A DNA stretch of 64,000 nt, from contig NZ_CP020028.1 in assembly GCF_002240415.1 (NCBI RefSeq), forward strand, positions 3,001,501 through 3,065,500, read 5' to 3'. Under the pieces are notes generated by a model. It did not search any database and was not told the origin of the DNA. It saw only the letters and a program-made list of their open reading frames with translations. The stretch is from Paenibacillus kribbensis (lineage in GTDB: Bacteria > Bacillota > Bacilli > Paenibacillales > Paenibacillaceae). Each line of letters begins with the position of its first letter. Positions within the stretch are counted from its first letter, which is position 1. Shown in pieces: positions 9,200 through 19,700 of the stretch. Made by a program: the position numbers and the translations under genes.

Positions 9200-9226
9200 T
9201 GTCGAATTCCCAAGAACTATGTCGAA
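9200..9226. promoter_or_regulatory. Two direct TGTCGAA boxes (candidate Spo0A sites)
   Basis: TGTCGAA occurs at 9200-9206 and again at 9220-9226, both inside the longer repeat ATGTCGAATwCC. Starts are exactly 20 bases apart, about two helical turns. The core equals the Spo0A-box core TGTCGAA. They lie 105-131 bases upstream of the PfkB start. Confidence 0.35.
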
Positions 9227-9266
9227 TACCTTAAAATATCCTGAAAATGCATCTACTCTCTACAAC

Positions 9267-9311
9267 AAAACACCCTATCGTAAAAGTCATCCATTTACGA
9301 TAGGGTGTTTT
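9267..9311 (-). terminator. Perfect hairpin terminator after the GH27 gene
   Basis: Perfect 18-bp inverted repeat, AAAACACCCTATCGTAAA with its complement, around a 9-base loop, 38 bases downstream of the minus-strand alpha-galactosidase stop. The arms end in A/T runs on both strands. Confidence 0.9.
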
Positions 9312-9348
9312 AATTAAAATACTGCTTATATCCTTCGTTACAGCATAC

Positions 9349-10638
9349 CTATTTTAAAATAAACAGTGCGGCTCCATGAGGTGGTATATCTGCGGACAAT
9401 TCTTGATCCAACGTGCCTAAATCCATATGATTCCATAAGTCTCTGGCACTTGCCTGCCCTTCAATACCAAGGTCTTTTAACGATACACGGACCTTCGAAA
9501 CTTCATCTCCAGCATTAAACAAAGCAGCATATACATAACCTTCCTCGTTATGCGAAGTCCAAACGATATGATCATCTTTTCTATAAACCTGCCGCGCACC
9601 CACACCGTTGCGATGAGCATCCAGTACTTCTTCATTAGTCAGCAAAGAAAGTGTCCATGTATCATTGTCCCGCATTTCCCCCCCAAACATCAGCGGGGAC
9701 CGGAAAATGCTCCACAAGGTCATCATAGTCAGCTGCTCATCTTTTGTAAATCGTGTCCAGCGATCATGACTGCCGGACGCTACCGAATCTACCGAACGAA
9801 TACCCAGATGACCCAACGGCAACATGTCGCAATCCGGCCAGTGACCCGGACCCACATGTTCTGCCCATTTCTCACAGCGCTCAAACATACCATGCAATAA
9901 AGGCCACACATCCCAAAAATCGTCAGTCATGCGCCACATATTAGCATTTGCAATAAGCTCTGATGCATGCTCCAGCGGTGCAGGACCAGGAGACAGACTC
10001 AATACCATCGGACGTCCGCACTCAGCAATAGCCCGCCTGATCAATTCAATCTCTGCCAAATGAATACCGTAGAGACGGGACGCAGCAATGTCATCAACTT
10101 TGACAAAATCAACTCCCCATTCCGCATACAGGTCAAACAACGAGTTATAGTACTCCTGTGCACCCTCCTTGGATGCATCCACCCCATACATATCTGTATT
10201 CCAGGGACAAATAGAGTTGGGATGGGCAATCTGTCTGGCCGTTGCCGTAGTTCCCAGGATCGGTGTATCCTGATGCACCGCTTGTCGCGGTATCCCTCGC
10301 ATGATATGTATGCCAAATTTCAAGCCGAGACTGTGTACATATTCCGCCAGGGCCTGAAAGCCACGTCCATCTGCTGCCGATGGAAAACGATTGACCGCAG
10401 GAATCAGACGTGAATATGAATCCATTTCCAACGGAACAAACGGGCGATACTGCGAAGATACAGCTCCCGGCTCATACCACTGAATATCCACCACGACATA
10501 TTCCCAACCATATTTCTTCAGATGCTCCGCCATATATTGAGCGTTCCCACGTACTTCCTCTTCCCGTACCGCCGCACCATAGCAATCCCAGCTATTCCAC
10601 CCCATAGGCGGTGTATGCGCTACCAAATGATGTTGCAT
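9349..10638 (-). CDS. GH27 alpha-galactosidase
   Basis: About 429 residues, no signal peptide, so probably cytoplasmic. It begins with the GH27 signature TPPMGWNSWDCYG. The nucleophile region is DFVKVDDIA and the acid/base region WRMTDDFWD; LFGGEMRDND and a C-terminal beta-sandwich ending PPHGAALFILK complete the family layout. Expected reaction: removal of terminal alpha-galactosyl residues from oligosaccharides such as melibiose or raffinose. The ATG eight codons upstream (10662) lacks a ribosome binding site; this one has AAAGGA about ten bases upstream. Single gene with its own terminator. Confidence 0.88.
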   Translation of the reverse strand: MQHHLVAHTPPMGWNSWDCYGAAVREEEVRGNAQYMAEHLKKYGWEYVVVDIQWYEPGAVSSQYRPFVPLEMDSYSRLIPAVNRFPSAADGRGFQALAEYVHSLGLKFGIHIMRGIPRQAVHQDTPILGTTATARQIAHPNSICPWNTDMYGVDASKEGAQEYYNSLFDLYAEWGVDFVKVDDIAASRLYGIHLAEIELIRRAIAECGRPMVLSLSPGPAPLEHASELIANANMWRMTDDFWDVWPLLHGMFERCEKWAEHVGPGHWPDCDMLPLGHLGIRSVDSVASGSHDRWTRFTKDEQLTMMTLWSIFRSPLMFGGEMRDNDTWTLSLLTNEEVLDAHRNGVGARQVYRKDDHIVWTSHNEEGYVYAALFNAGDEVSKVRVSLKDLGIEGQASARDLWNHMDLGTLDQELSADIPPHGAALFILK

Positions 10639-10801
10639 CTCCCATTCATCCTTTCTTCTCATAGAATCTATCTCATAAAACTCTGTCTCATTGAACTCAT
10701 GCAGCTACCAATATTCACCTATCACTATGACTCTATTATAATGTAACCCCTTACTTTTGTCGCTTGTCAGCTTTTACATTTCCACTTTTTAAACATTTGT
10801 G

Positions 10802-10829
10802 TTGACTAAGTTAAAGAATGTGGTACATT
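10802..10829 (+). promoter_or_regulatory. Sigma-A-type promoter of trhO
   Basis: TTGACT (10802-10807), 16-base spacer, TACATT (10824-10829). It lies about 50 bases upstream of the trhO start codon. Confidence 0.5.
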
Positions 10830-10878
10830 TAAAATTGGTTGTTAAAAAACTTTGACTTGAATCAGAGGGTGATTTTAC

Positions 10879-11787
10879 ATGTGTGAGCATGCTTATCGAA
10901 TTTTGTTGTTTTACAAATATGTAAATATTGAAGATCCTGCTGCCTTTACGGCAGAGCATCTGGCTTACTGCAAGGAACTGGGCGTCAAGGGAAGAATCTT
11001 GATTGCCGGGGAAGGTATTAACGGAACATTGTCTGGCACGGTAGAGCAAACGGAGCAGTATATTCGTGATTTGCGCGCCAATCCGAAATTCCACGATATC
11101 GTTTTTAAAATAGATGAATCTAACGGTCATGCGTTCAAAAAAATATTTGTACGTCATCGTCAGGAGCTTGTTACGCTGCGCCATGAGGACGAGCTCGACC
11201 CTAATGAAATTAGCGGCAAGCGATTGTCACCAAAGGAGTTTTATGAGCAGCTTCAAGGTGAGGATGTAGTTGTATTGGACGGTCGTAACGACTATGAATA
11301 TGACATCGGTCATTTCCGCGGAGCCATTCGCCCGGAAGTTGAGTCGTTCCGTGAATTCCCACAGTGGATTCGCGACAATATGAGTCAGTTTAAGGACAAG
11401 AAAATCCTGACGTATTGCACCGGAGGTATTCGTTGCGAAAAGCTGTCCGGTCTTCTGATCAAAGAAGGCTTTAACGATGTAGCCCAGCTGGATGGCGGCA
11501 TTGTGACTTACAGCAAGGACCCGGAAGTACAAGGACGTTTGTTTGACGGCAAATGCTATGTATTTGACGAACGGATTTCGATTCCAATCAACCATACTGA
11601 TGAAGACGTTGTTGTCGGCAAGTGCTTCCATTGCGAAACACCAAACGATCATTATATCAACTGCCCAGTGTGCAATCTCCAGCATATCGTATGCCCAGAC
11701 TGCGAAGAGCAGCATCAGCACTATTGCTCTGACGAGTGCCGGACCATAGCCTCCTCGAAAAATAAAGTATTAGGTTCAACTGCCTGA
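10879..11787 (+). CDS. trhO: tRNA uridine(34) hydroxylase TrhO (rhodanese family, UPF0176)
   Basis: A 302-residue protein. The N-terminal acylphosphatase-like domain contains [16 protein letters not shown]; the central rhodanese domain has [17 protein letters not shown] and the active-site loop CTGGIRCEK; the C-terminus is a cysteine-rich segment with repeated CxxC pairs ([22 protein letters not shown]). This is the full family layout of TrhO/YbfQ, which installs 5-hydroxyuridine at the tRNA wobble position. ATG preceded by AGAGGGTG. Monocistronic. Confidence 0.93.
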   Translation: MCEHAYRILLFYKYVNIEDPAAFTAEHLAYCKELGVKGRILIAGEGINGTLSGTVEQTEQYIRDLRANPKFHDIVFKIDESNGHAFKKIFVRHRQELVTLRHEDELDPNEISGKRLSPKEFYEQLQGEDVVVLDGRNDYEYDIGHFRGAIRPEVESFREFPQWIRDNMSQFKDKKILTYCTGGIRCEKLSGLLIKEGFNDVAQLDGGIVTYSKDPEVQGRLFDGKCYVFDERISIPINHTDEDVVVGKCFHCETPNDHYINCPVCNLQHIVCPDCEEQHQHYCSDECRTIASSKNKVLGSTA

Positions 11788-11860
11788 TATTCAGAGCTTT
11801 AAGGAAAAAATATCGTCAACCTTTGTAATTTAAGGATTAGACTGGCCCTAAAAATGAAGC

Positions 11861-11905
11861 AGCGGCGTACCAGGACTTGAAAAATAATGTCCTTGGTACG
11901 CCGCT
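11861..11905 (+). terminator. Terminator after trhO
   Basis: AGCGGCGTACCAGGAC pairs with GTCCTTGGTACGCCGCT around an A/T-rich loop, followed by ATTTTAC on the plus strand. It also faces the convergent acetyltransferase gene. Confidence 0.8.
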
Positions 11906-11970
11906 ATTTTACTATGCTATCGTGTCCTGTCAACTTAACAAAAGGTTGTACTGACTCATCTCTCTGTTAA

Positions 11971-12540
11971 CTAGCCATTGTCAATTTGCTTAATAACCCT
12001 AGCAGGGTTACCACCTACAACCACATGATCAGGAACATCCTTGGTAACAACCGCTCCAGAAGCAACAACCACATTATTGCCTATTTTTACACCAGGGTTG
12101 ATAACTGACCGCCCACCGATCCATACGTTATGACCGATCGTAACCGGCTTGCCAAATTCCGCTCCGGTATTTCTTTCCTGAGCCTCCAAGGGGTGAGCTG
12201 CGGTATAGATATGTACGCCCGGAGCCATAAAGCAATTGTCGCCTATACGGATTTCACACACGTCAAGAAACACGCAATCAAAATTCGCATAAAAGTTCTC
12301 GCCGACATGAATATTATAGCCATAATCACAGTGGAACGACGGCTCAACATAAAGATTCTTGCCCGTTGATCCGAACAGCTCCCTTAGAAGCTCTGTTCTT
12401 TTTTCATCATCTGTTTCAAGTGACTGATTGAACAACCGTGTCAACCTCCGGGCGTTCAAACGTTCGCTCATCAGCTCTGGGTCAGACCCATAATAAAGTT
12501 CACCGCTTAGCATCTTTTCTTTTTCGGTTTTTGTTTGCAT
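11971..12540 (-). CDS. maa: Sugar O-acetyltransferase (maltose/galactoside type)
   Basis: A 189-residue left-handed beta-helix acetyltransferase: N-terminal [20 protein letters not shown] is the Maa/LacA N-domain, followed by hexapeptide repeats. The catalytic-His region is HIYTAAHPL and the C-terminal signature GGNPARVIK. It transfers acetyl from acetyl-CoA to sugars, probably detoxifying non-metabolised sugars. The start is at this ATG (GAGAGGAAT upstream), not the one 34 codons earlier that runs into the MFS gene. Last gene of the ROK-MFS-Maa operon. Confidence 0.9.
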   Translation of the reverse strand: MQTKTEKEKMLSGELYYGSDPELMSERLNARRLTRLFNQSLETDDEKRTELLRELFGSTGKNLYVEPSFHCDYGYNIHVGENFYANFDCVFLDVCEIRIGDNCFMAPGVHIYTAAHPLEAQERNTGAEFGKPVTIGHNVWIGGRSVINPGVKIGNNVVVASGAVVTKDVPDHVVVGGNPARVIKQIDNG

Positions 12541-12571
12541 ATGAATGATTCCTCTCGTAAAAAAGTCTTGT

Positions 12572-13810
12572 CTAAATGATTTCTTTCCGCTTGGACAAAT
12601 AAATATATAATATAAGACCGGTAACCGCGCACAGCGCCGCACATAAACCTATAACTCCGTATCCAGCCTGAAGCCCGCGAAGTAGTCCAATCTGTGAATC
12701 TTCGCCGAAATGCCTCTTAACGATCTCGATTACTCCCCCAATTAGATAATTACCGATAACGCTGCCTAATCCCATAAGTGTAACCGTAATTGTAATGGCT
12801 GCATCGCTTCCGTTCGGGTATCTTCTGGCTATAAAAGCCATCACTGTCGGATAGATCATTGCAATACCTACACCAGCGGCAGCAAATAGAAAGGCTAAGC
12901 GTTCTCCGCCCAAAATTGCGGCAAATGTGCATACGGCTGAAAATCCCGAAAATATAATCAGTGATAATGTAAACCCGATTTTATCGGTGAACGGGCCTAG
13001 CAAAAGCCGTGCAAGCGCAAAGCATAAGAAAAAGGCAGATAGTATCCCTGAAGCCGTAACCGTGTCCCATTTGTAAGCCTTTTCTAGAAAGTTAACAAGC
13101 CATCCACCAACCGCCAGTTCCGATACGACACCAAAAGAAAGAATGAGAACCATAAACCATAAAACAGGGTCCATCAGCAAAGCTTTTAAAGGAACACGTT
13201 CCTCATGCTGAATATCATCTCCCGGAAAAGTGCTGAACAACGCAAAAATAATCGGCAATATCGACAATAAAAGCATTACGAGATACATTCCGCGCCAGTC
13301 CAGCGTATAACCATTGACCGTAACTTCCATCAGACCTGTAGCGATGAGCGGAGCAACTGTCGAGCTAAGGCCGTAGAAACCATGGCTCAAATTCATCATC
13401 GTTCCCGTGTTTTTCACAAAGATGCGGGCACCAAGAATAGCTAATCCAATCTCCAGCATTCCATTTCCGATGTACATCAGGAAGTAAGAGGCTGAAAACA
13501 TGAAATAGTGATGCGAGAAAAAAATGAGTATACCTGAGACAGCCATTGCCGCGAAAGCCGTGACCGTTACCACCTTAATTCCCCATACCCTGGTTAAATA
13601 AGCCGTAAAAGAGCAAGCAATCAAATAACCAAGGGCATTCAGGGACAATAAGGTGCCAAGCTGTGATTCATTCAGCATAAAATCAAATTGTATGCGCGGA
13701 ATAGCTGGTCCTTTAATATTTTCCGAAAACCCGAAAATGACGAAGCCTAGAAATATTGTAGCAAGCTGCATAGCATAAATCTTGTTGAATTTGCCTGTAC
13801 GCTCCTTCAC
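12572..13810 (-). CDS. MFS transporter, sugar-type
   Basis: A 412-residue protein with about 12 membrane helices. N-terminal [22 protein letters not shown] and the helix-4/5 region [16 protein letters not shown] resemble the FucP-like/sugar MFS branch. It begins with a GTG preceded by AAGGAGAAGG. The location between a ROK repressor and a sugar acetyltransferase suggests uptake or efflux of a sugar or glycoside; the substrate cannot be read from sequence. Confidence 0.85.
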   Translation of the reverse strand: MKERTGKFNKIYAMQLATIFLGFVIFGFSENIKGPAIPRIQFDFMLNESQLGTLLSLNALGYLIACSFTAYLTRVWGIKVVTVTAFAAMAVSGILIFFSHHYFMFSASYFLMYIGNGMLEIGLAILGARIFVKNTGTMMNLSHGFYGLSSTVAPLIATGLMEVTVNGYTLDWRGMYLVMLLLSILPIIFALFSTFPGDDIQHEERVPLKALLMDPVLWFMVLILSFGVVSELAVGGWLVNFLEKAYKWDTVTASGILSAFFLCFALARLLLGPFTDKIGFTLSLIIFSGFSAVCTFAAILGGERLAFLFAAAGVGIAMIYPTVMAFIARRYPNGSDAAITITVTLMGLGSVIGNYLIGGVIEIVKRHFGEDSQIGLLRGLQAGYGVIGLCAALCAVTGLILYIYLSKRKEII

Positions 13811-13831
13811 TCTTTGCCTTCTCCTTATTCG

Positions 13832-14860
13832 TTATCTTCTTTCAATCACTTGCAGCCGATAGGTTAAGCTTTCCAAGGTCGCCGTCACCATGCCTTTCAT
13901 GTATTCCCGGTACGTATCATTTTGAATGAAAAGCTGAGGCATATGCTCTTCCGGAATATCCTTTATACAGCCCCTATAAAGTTCGTCTAGCTGAGTCTCA
14001 CGGGGAAGCTCACCTGTAATCGCAATAGTTACCGGGTTAATAATGGCAATGATCGAGGTTAGCGTATTTACAGCCAATCGTACAAAGCCTTCATTGGTAT
14101 GCAGTTGCCGCAGTTGCTCCTCGCGTGTCATTCCAAAAGGTAAAAAAGAAACTTCGCCGCCGAATTTCGTGTTACCGGATAATATGTGCCCGTCAACGAT
14201 AAAACCGGCACCGGGAAAATGGTTTTTGGGAAACGTAACGACGGCAAACGTCTTTTCTTCTTCGAAATTTTGTAAATGATAAAAACCATAAACCGTCATA
14301 TTCATGTCGTTTTCAATGGTGACTGACACTTCATATTTTTCCTCAAAATAGGGTCCTACCGGTTTGCCTGCAAGGTCTGGAACATCGCAAACGCCGATTA
14401 CTCCGCGATGGACGACACCAGGTATTCCAATGCCGATTGCCTGTACATTACCGTTTTCGCCTACAAGTTTTTCGATCAGCCCATCAATCACATCGACGTC
14501 GATATGTTGCAGTTCTATCGTTGTCTCTTTGACGGTTTCGCCGATCAGATTCACAATACTGTAACTGATGGAGTGAATGCCTCCTTCCGTCTTGACAAGC
14601 AAACAAACGACGCAGCCAAAGTCGGCGTTATACTTATACTGTTTGGCAGGTCTGCCGCCACTTGGTCCATCTGACTCCAGCTCAATAACCTCACCAACAG
14701 CGACAAGTTCGTTTAATATGGTACCGCATGTGGCTACGCTTAGCCTGGTCAGGTTTGCAATCGACGCTTTGGTTCCGATCCCCTGCGCTTTTAGCACATG
14801 TTTTACCAGTTCTACGTTCATTTTTTTGAGTTGAATCGTATTGTGTGTAACAGGCTGCAT
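13832..14860 (-). CDS. ROK-family transcriptional repressor
   Basis: A 342-residue protein with N-terminal helix-turn-helix (residues about 12-50, TKASIANLTRLSVATCGTIL) and a ROK sugar-binding domain (GIGIPGVVHRGV, ENDMNMTVYG, FGGEVSFLPF). The zinc-type cysteine cluster usual in ROK proteins (CxCGxxGC) is not seen, as in several divergent members. It probably represses its own operon, with the sugar as inducer. RBS AGGGAG. The gap to the MFS gene is 21 bases. Confidence 0.88.
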   Translation of the reverse strand: MQPVTHNTIQLKKMNVELVKHVLKAQGIGTKASIANLTRLSVATCGTILNELVAVGEVIELESDGPSGGRPAKQYKYNADFGCVVCLLVKTEGGIHSISYSIVNLIGETVKETTIELQHIDVDVIDGLIEKLVGENGNVQAIGIGIPGVVHRGVIGVCDVPDLAGKPVGPYFEEKYEVSVTIENDMNMTVYGFYHLQNFEEEKTFAVVTFPKNHFPGAGFIVDGHILSGNTKFGGEVSFLPFGMTREEQLRQLHTNEGFVRLAVNTLTSIIAIINPVTIAITGELPRETQLDELYRGCIKDIPEEHMPQLFIQNDTYREYMKGMVTATLESLTYRLQVIERR

Positions 14861-14890
14861 GTTTTCTCCCTTTAATTAATACTTTTTATA

Positions 14891-14910
14891 ACTCATTTAA
14901 TAAATGGAGT
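14891..14910. promoter_or_regulatory. Candidate ROK operator
   Basis: Imperfect palindrome ACTCATTTAATAAATGGAGT, 31 bases upstream of the ROK start. Its position suits autorepression, and it lies in the region shared with the divergent AEC transporter gene. Confidence 0.35.
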
Positions 14911-15081
14911 ATAACGTTCCTTGATTGTGAAGTCAATATTTTACTCTGTGCATGCTTAGAATAACTGACGCAAGATTCATAGTATATACCTATAAGCTTG
15001 ATCGAATTTACATCTTGGACGGGCTCGAAAGCTGCATCTTATAATGAAAATGTCATTACAGAAAAAGGATGGGTGGATTTC

Positions 15082-16008
15082 ATGATTCAAATCGTACTTT
15101 CAACGCTATTATCCGTTATCGTTCCGCTGTCCATACCGGTGATTTCCGGGTTTTTGCTCGGCAAATTCATGAAGCTGGAAACCAAACCGCTGTCGACGTT
15201 ATACTTATACTTTTTAAGTCCTGCGATGATTCTCGACACGCTGCTCAAGGCACAGCTTTCTCTGCATGATGTAGCGCAGACTGCTGCCTTTTCGATATTG
15301 AATCTGCTGCTGTTATGGGGAATTGCTCAATTGGCAGGGAAAATCTTCAAGTTAAGCGCCCCGGAAACGGCTGGACTTACCTTGATCTCCACGCTGACCA
15401 ATAGTGCGAATTATGGGTTGCCGCTCATTTTGCTTGCCTTTGGGCAGCTTGGATTGGATAAAGCCTCTGTGTATGTGGTCATTCAGATAATTCTGGTCAA
15501 TACCCTTGGAGTTTATTTTGCAGCCCGCTCTGAATTTTCCGTTCAAAGCGCAGTCAAGTCGGTATTCTCACTGCCTGCGATCTATGCAGCTATACTTGCC
15601 CTGGGGCTGCGTCTGCTGGATTGGCATTTGCCCTCCGGCGTTCAATCGGGCGTCTCAATGATTGCTGCGGCCTATTCTCCGGTCGTGCTGGCGATCCTTG
15701 GCACCCAGATGGCTTATGTGAAAATATTCAAGCTGGAGCCGTCTATTAAAAAAGCAAGCTACGCAGGACTCATCATCCGGCTTCTGCTCTCTCCGCTTAC
15801 GGCCTATCTTGCCATGCTGATACTGGGGATATCAGACCTTCTGTTCTCCGTGCTCTTTATTCTGGCCTCCATGCCGGTTGCCGTGAATGCTGTCATATTA
15901 GCAGAAAAATTTAATGCATCGCCCAAACTGGTATCCACCTGCATCCTGTGGAGCACGATTGCCTCATTCCTGATTTTGCCTATTCTCATTATGATCGTAG
16001 CAGGATAG
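15082..16008 (+). CDS. AEC-family (auxin efflux carrier-like) transporter
   Basis: A 308-residue protein with about ten membrane helices. Family marks: IVPLSIPVISGFLLGKF near the N-terminus, STLTNSANYGLPL in helix 4-5 and a C-terminal ASMPVAVNAVILAEKF segment. Members export or import organic acids such as malate. The ATG here follows GGATGGGTGGATTTC; the in-frame ATG 28 codons upstream has no site and would add a non-membrane tail. Divergent from the ROK gene. Confidence 0.85.
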   Translation: MIQIVLSTLLSVIVPLSIPVISGFLLGKFMKLETKPLSTLYLYFLSPAMILDTLLKAQLSLHDVAQTAAFSILNLLLLWGIAQLAGKIFKLSAPETAGLTLISTLTNSANYGLPLILLAFGQLGLDKASVYVVIQIILVNTLGVYFAARSEFSVQSAVKSVFSLPAIYAAILALGLRLLDWHLPSGVQSGVSMIAAAYSPVVLAILGTQMAYVKIFKLEPSIKKASYAGLIIRLLLSPLTAYLAMLILGISDLLFSVLFILASMPVAVNAVILAEKFNASPKLVSTCILWSTIASFLILPILIMIVAG

Positions 16009-16044
16009 CTAGAAAAAAAGACTCTCTATCGTGTAGAGAATCCA

Positions 16045-16078
16045 GTATGCAGCCTGTTGTCGACTTCAGGCTGCATAC
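16045..16078 (+). terminator. Hairpin terminator after AEC gene
   Basis: Perfect 12-bp stem GTATGCAGCCTG / CAGGCTGCATAC around a ten-base loop. A T-run is weak on both strands. It separates the AEC gene from the convergent small-protein gene ending at 16085. Confidence 0.6.
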
Positions 16079-16084
16079 AATCCA

Positions 16085-16309
16085 TTATCGTATTCGTGGA
16101 AAACTGATCCAGCCCAGCAGATTTAATCTTGATTTTTTTCCCTTTTCCCGGATTTGTCCCATAAATTCCCCGAGAAATTGTTCCCACTTTAAACCTATTT
16201 CTTTTTTCGTGCTATCGTTTTCAAGCACGCATCTTACACTTTGGTTTAAGGCCGATTCCAGATGCGTTAAGGCTTCGCGTAAATGATTATCTATATTTTG
16301 TTCGTTCAT
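16085..16309 (-). CDS. Small hypothetical protein (74 aa)
   Basis: A 74-residue, mainly helical basic protein without a membrane segment (MNEQNIDNHLREALTHLESA ... FLGEFMGQIREKGKKSR). GAGGAG sits nine bases before the ATG, supporting translation. It starts 13 bases after the stop of the 87-residue protein and is the last gene of the putative operon headed by the tandem P-type ATPase. No family recognised. Confidence 0.65.
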   Translation of the reverse strand: MNEQNIDNHLREALTHLESALNQSVRCVLENDSTKKEIGLKWEQFLGEFMGQIREKGKKSRLNLLGWISFPRIR

Positions 16310-16322
16310 CTATCCGTTCTCC

Positions 16323-16586
16323 TCACTTTTGGGTATCGTCAAGCAATGAGATTTCTTGGTCGAGCTGTTTTTTCATTCTTTCAAATTGGGCTTCGGCAAT
16401 GATATCTTCCACTTCTTGCCGCGCTAATTGAATGTAAGATTTGCCCCGATTGATCAAATTGGCTCCGCCTTGCATGCCAGCTTCGGCAAGAGGGCGGAAA
16501 GTAGTTTTAGCAATGGGAAGCAAAGCGGAAGCCGCAAAGGCGAGCGCAGTACCAATAACCATTCTTTCAAAGCTATTTTGCACCAT
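16323..16586 (-). CDS. Small membrane protein, DUF5132-like (87 aa)
   Basis: An 87-residue protein with an N-terminal membrane segment (VIGTALAFAASALLPIAKTT) followed by a long amphipathic charged helix to the end. The pattern is that of short DUF5132-like proteins found beside P-type ATPases; the family assignment is inferred from layout, not from a search. The ATG is set by AAGGAGG seven bases upstream; an upstream in-frame ATG lies inside an inverted repeat. The protein at 21575 has the same one-helix-plus-tail layout. Confidence 0.7.
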   Translation of the reverse strand: MVQNSFERMVIGTALAFAASALLPIAKTTFRPLAEAGMQGGANLINRGKSYIQLARQEVEDIIAEAQFERMKKQLDQEISLLDDTQK

Positions 16587-16606
16587 CGTGATCCTCCTTG
16601 TAATTG

Positions 16607-16722
16607 AGGATTTTGCAAAAATCCAATAAGCGACTTCCAATCAACAATATATAGATCAAAATGGTCTAGTTTGTCTATATATTGCACTTTGGAGCGACTG
16701 GAATCGAATTTTGCAAAATCCT
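16607..16722. repeat. Nested inverted-repeat element between ATPase and small-protein genes
   Basis: The outer 14-bp arms are perfect (AGGATTTTGCAAAA at 16607, complement at 16709-16722). Inner arms CAATATATAGA and TCTATATATTG are also perfect, with weaker pairing in between. Total length 116 bp. No target-site duplication is obvious. It could be a small MITE-like element or an mRNA structure regulating the downstream genes. Confidence 0.6.
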
Positions 16723-16745
16723 GAGTTAAGTATTACTGCGGCTGA

Positions 16746-19700
16746 TTAAGCCGCAGCGTAGATGTGGTTTGCAGAGTCATCCTCACTTGTCTGATTTTTT
16801 GAAATCAAAGTCAAAATCGGTTTGGACAAAAGAGATACCGATCCGGCTACGCCAAGGATAGGAATCCAATATTTCAGCGGCAGACGGGCGGTGTGGAAAA
16901 ACCCGGTCAATGGCGGGATATACAAGGCTCCTAGTAGAGCCAGCCAGGAAATGCAGAGAGCCCCGATCAGAAAGCGATCTTTTGTCCAATCGCGCACTGT
17001 TTCTTCAGAGCCTTCCTGTCGCCACGAAAAGGTTTGTATCAATTGCCCCGCGACCAATGTTGCAAAAGCAACGCTTTGAGCCACAGGCATCGGAGCACCA
17101 ACTGCAAGGCTTGCGGCAAATAGGCCGAGCGATCCCAATCCCAGCAGAACCCCTCTTGTAATCACTTTCCGGTACAGGTCTTTATCGATGAAATCCGTTC
17201 GTTTCTGCTGCTTTGTTTTCTGACCTGGATTTACAGCAAGAACCATTGCCGGTAAAGCGTCGGTCAACAAATTCATCAGCAGAATTTGAATAGGAACCAA
17301 AGGAATCGGCAATCCGACCATCACGGCGACGCTGGTAACGATGATCTCGGCCAGATTTCCGGTTAATAAACAGCCGAGTGCCTTACGAATATTTCCAATA
17401 ATTGTTCGGCCTTCTTTAACCCCCTCCAGAATGGTGCCGAAATGATCTTCCGTTAGCACCATATCCGCAGTTTCCTTCGTTACTTCCGTTCCTGTTCTTC
17501 CCATTGCGATACCAACGTTGGCTTGCTTGATAGCAGGCGTATCGTTGACGCCATCACCAGTCATGGCAACGATTTGCCCTCTTTTTTGCAGCGCTGTTAC
17601 AATGCGAAGCTTGTGCTCAGGTGTGACCCGGGCAAAAATGGATACTTGCTCCACAATTTGGCTCAACTCTTCGTCTGATAAACGGTCAAGCTCATGTCCG
17701 GTTACAACACTTTGCGCATCACTGTTAATTCCGAGCTGCTTCGCGATGGCAATGGCAGTAATCGGGTGGTCGCCTGTGATCATCACAGGTTTTAGCCCGA
17801 GTGCAAATGCCTCCTGAATATTTTGTTCTACTTCAGGCTTGGGTGGGTCCATCATGCCAGCCAAACCGACATAAATTAAGTCATGTTCGTCATCAATGGA
17901 CTCGTTGTCGGCGCTCTCATCGAGAGGTCGATACGCGAAAGCAAGCACACGAAGTGCTGCGGCTGAGAACTTTTCATTTTGCTGTGCAATGTGCTGCTTC
18001 TGTTCTTCGGATAGAGGCAATATCTCCCCGTTTTTTTGATATCGATTACAATGGCGGAGAATCGTCTCAACGGCTCCTTTGGAAAAGAGATAGCATTCCT
18101 GCTCCGCCTGAACATCCTTGCAAACCACGCTCATTTTCGCGGTTTTAGAGTCAAATGGAATTTCATGCCCACGATGCCAGTGGGTCATATCGTTAAGCCA
18201 CAGTCCGTTTTTGGCTGCAAGCGTCAAAAGCGCGCCCTCAGTCGGGTCCCCTTTGGTCAGCCACTGTCCTTCCTGCTGCTCTAGCTTGCTGTTATTGCAT
18301 AGCAAGCAGATTTGCAGCAAGCGAGTCAAATCAGGATGGGTTGAGGGGTCTTCACAACTTTCTACATTATTGAGCTCTGCAGTTGCAGCGGCAGCCTCGG
18401 AAGCAAGCTCCTCCAATGCTCCCGTCGGTTCGTAGCCATCGCCTGTTACAGTCCATGCACGATCCGCGGTAGAGAGCGCTTTTACCGTCATTTCATTTTT
18501 GGTTAATGTACCAGTCTTGTCTGTGCAAATAACCGTGGTCCTTCCTAGTGTTTCCAATGAGGAAAGCTTTCGGATCAGCGCGTTTTTCTTCGCCATACGG
18601 AATATGCCTGCGCTGAGAGCAATGGTGATGGTAACCGGAAGCCCTTCAGGGATGGCAGAAGCCGCCAGCGTGATCGAAGTCGAAATGATTTGTGGAAAAG
18701 GGATGCCACGGAGCATACCCATTGCAAATACGATTCCTCCCACGATGAGAGCGCCTTTCACAAATTTTTTGCTAATTGACGTTACTTTTTCCTGTAAAGG
18801 GGTTACTTCTTTTTCATCCTGCTTTAAAAGCGACATTAAATGCCCCATCTCAGTATTCATCCCGGTTTGGACAACAATACCAATTCCCTTGCCTCCGCAC
18901 ACGTCGGTTCCCATGAAGAGCATGTTGGTTCGCTCAGATAAAGCACAATCCTCTGAGAGAGAGGACTCATTCTTTTCGACGGGAAGAGATTCCCCAGTCA
19001 GAGCCGACTCGTTGACGCTCATGTTCCATGAGTTGATCAACCGAATATCGGCTGGAACGCGATCCCCTGCTTCCAGGGAAACGATATCTCCAGGCACCAA
19101 TTCCACAGCGTTTAGCTCTACGTGCTGGCCTTGTCTGATGACTTTACATGCCGGGGGTTGAAATTGATTCAGCTTGTCCACAACTTTTTCCGCTTTGCGT
19201 TCCTGAATCGTACCAATTGCGGCATTCGCGAGCAGGATTGCCCCCATTGCAAGTCCATCAAATAATCCGCCCGTAAGAAAGGCGAGTGCACTTGTCCCAA
19301 GGAGGATCAGAGTTGTGAATTCCTTGAATTGGCCCAAATATGCAATGAGCCAAGGAGTAGGTTTTTTACTTTCAAGCTGATTTGAGCCATATTGGGTTCT
19401 CATAGAAAGAACCTGATCAGACGTCAACCCGTTTTGCAGGTTTGTTTGAAACTTCGTGAAAATCTGTTCGTTAGGCAGTTGATGCCAGGCAAAAGCTTCG
19501 GAAGCGACCGCAGCCTCGTTCTCATACGCCATTTCCGGTGGAGCTGGCAAGGCTTCGCTCCTGTTTTTCGTTCTGGACATAAACACAAGCGATAAAGCAT
19601 CACTGATCAAATTGACCACTGGGGCACTGATCATGCCTAATGTAGCAAAAGCAGAGCCAAAAAGGTTCCATTTTTTAGCAATTAAAGCGTGCTCGTTTAC

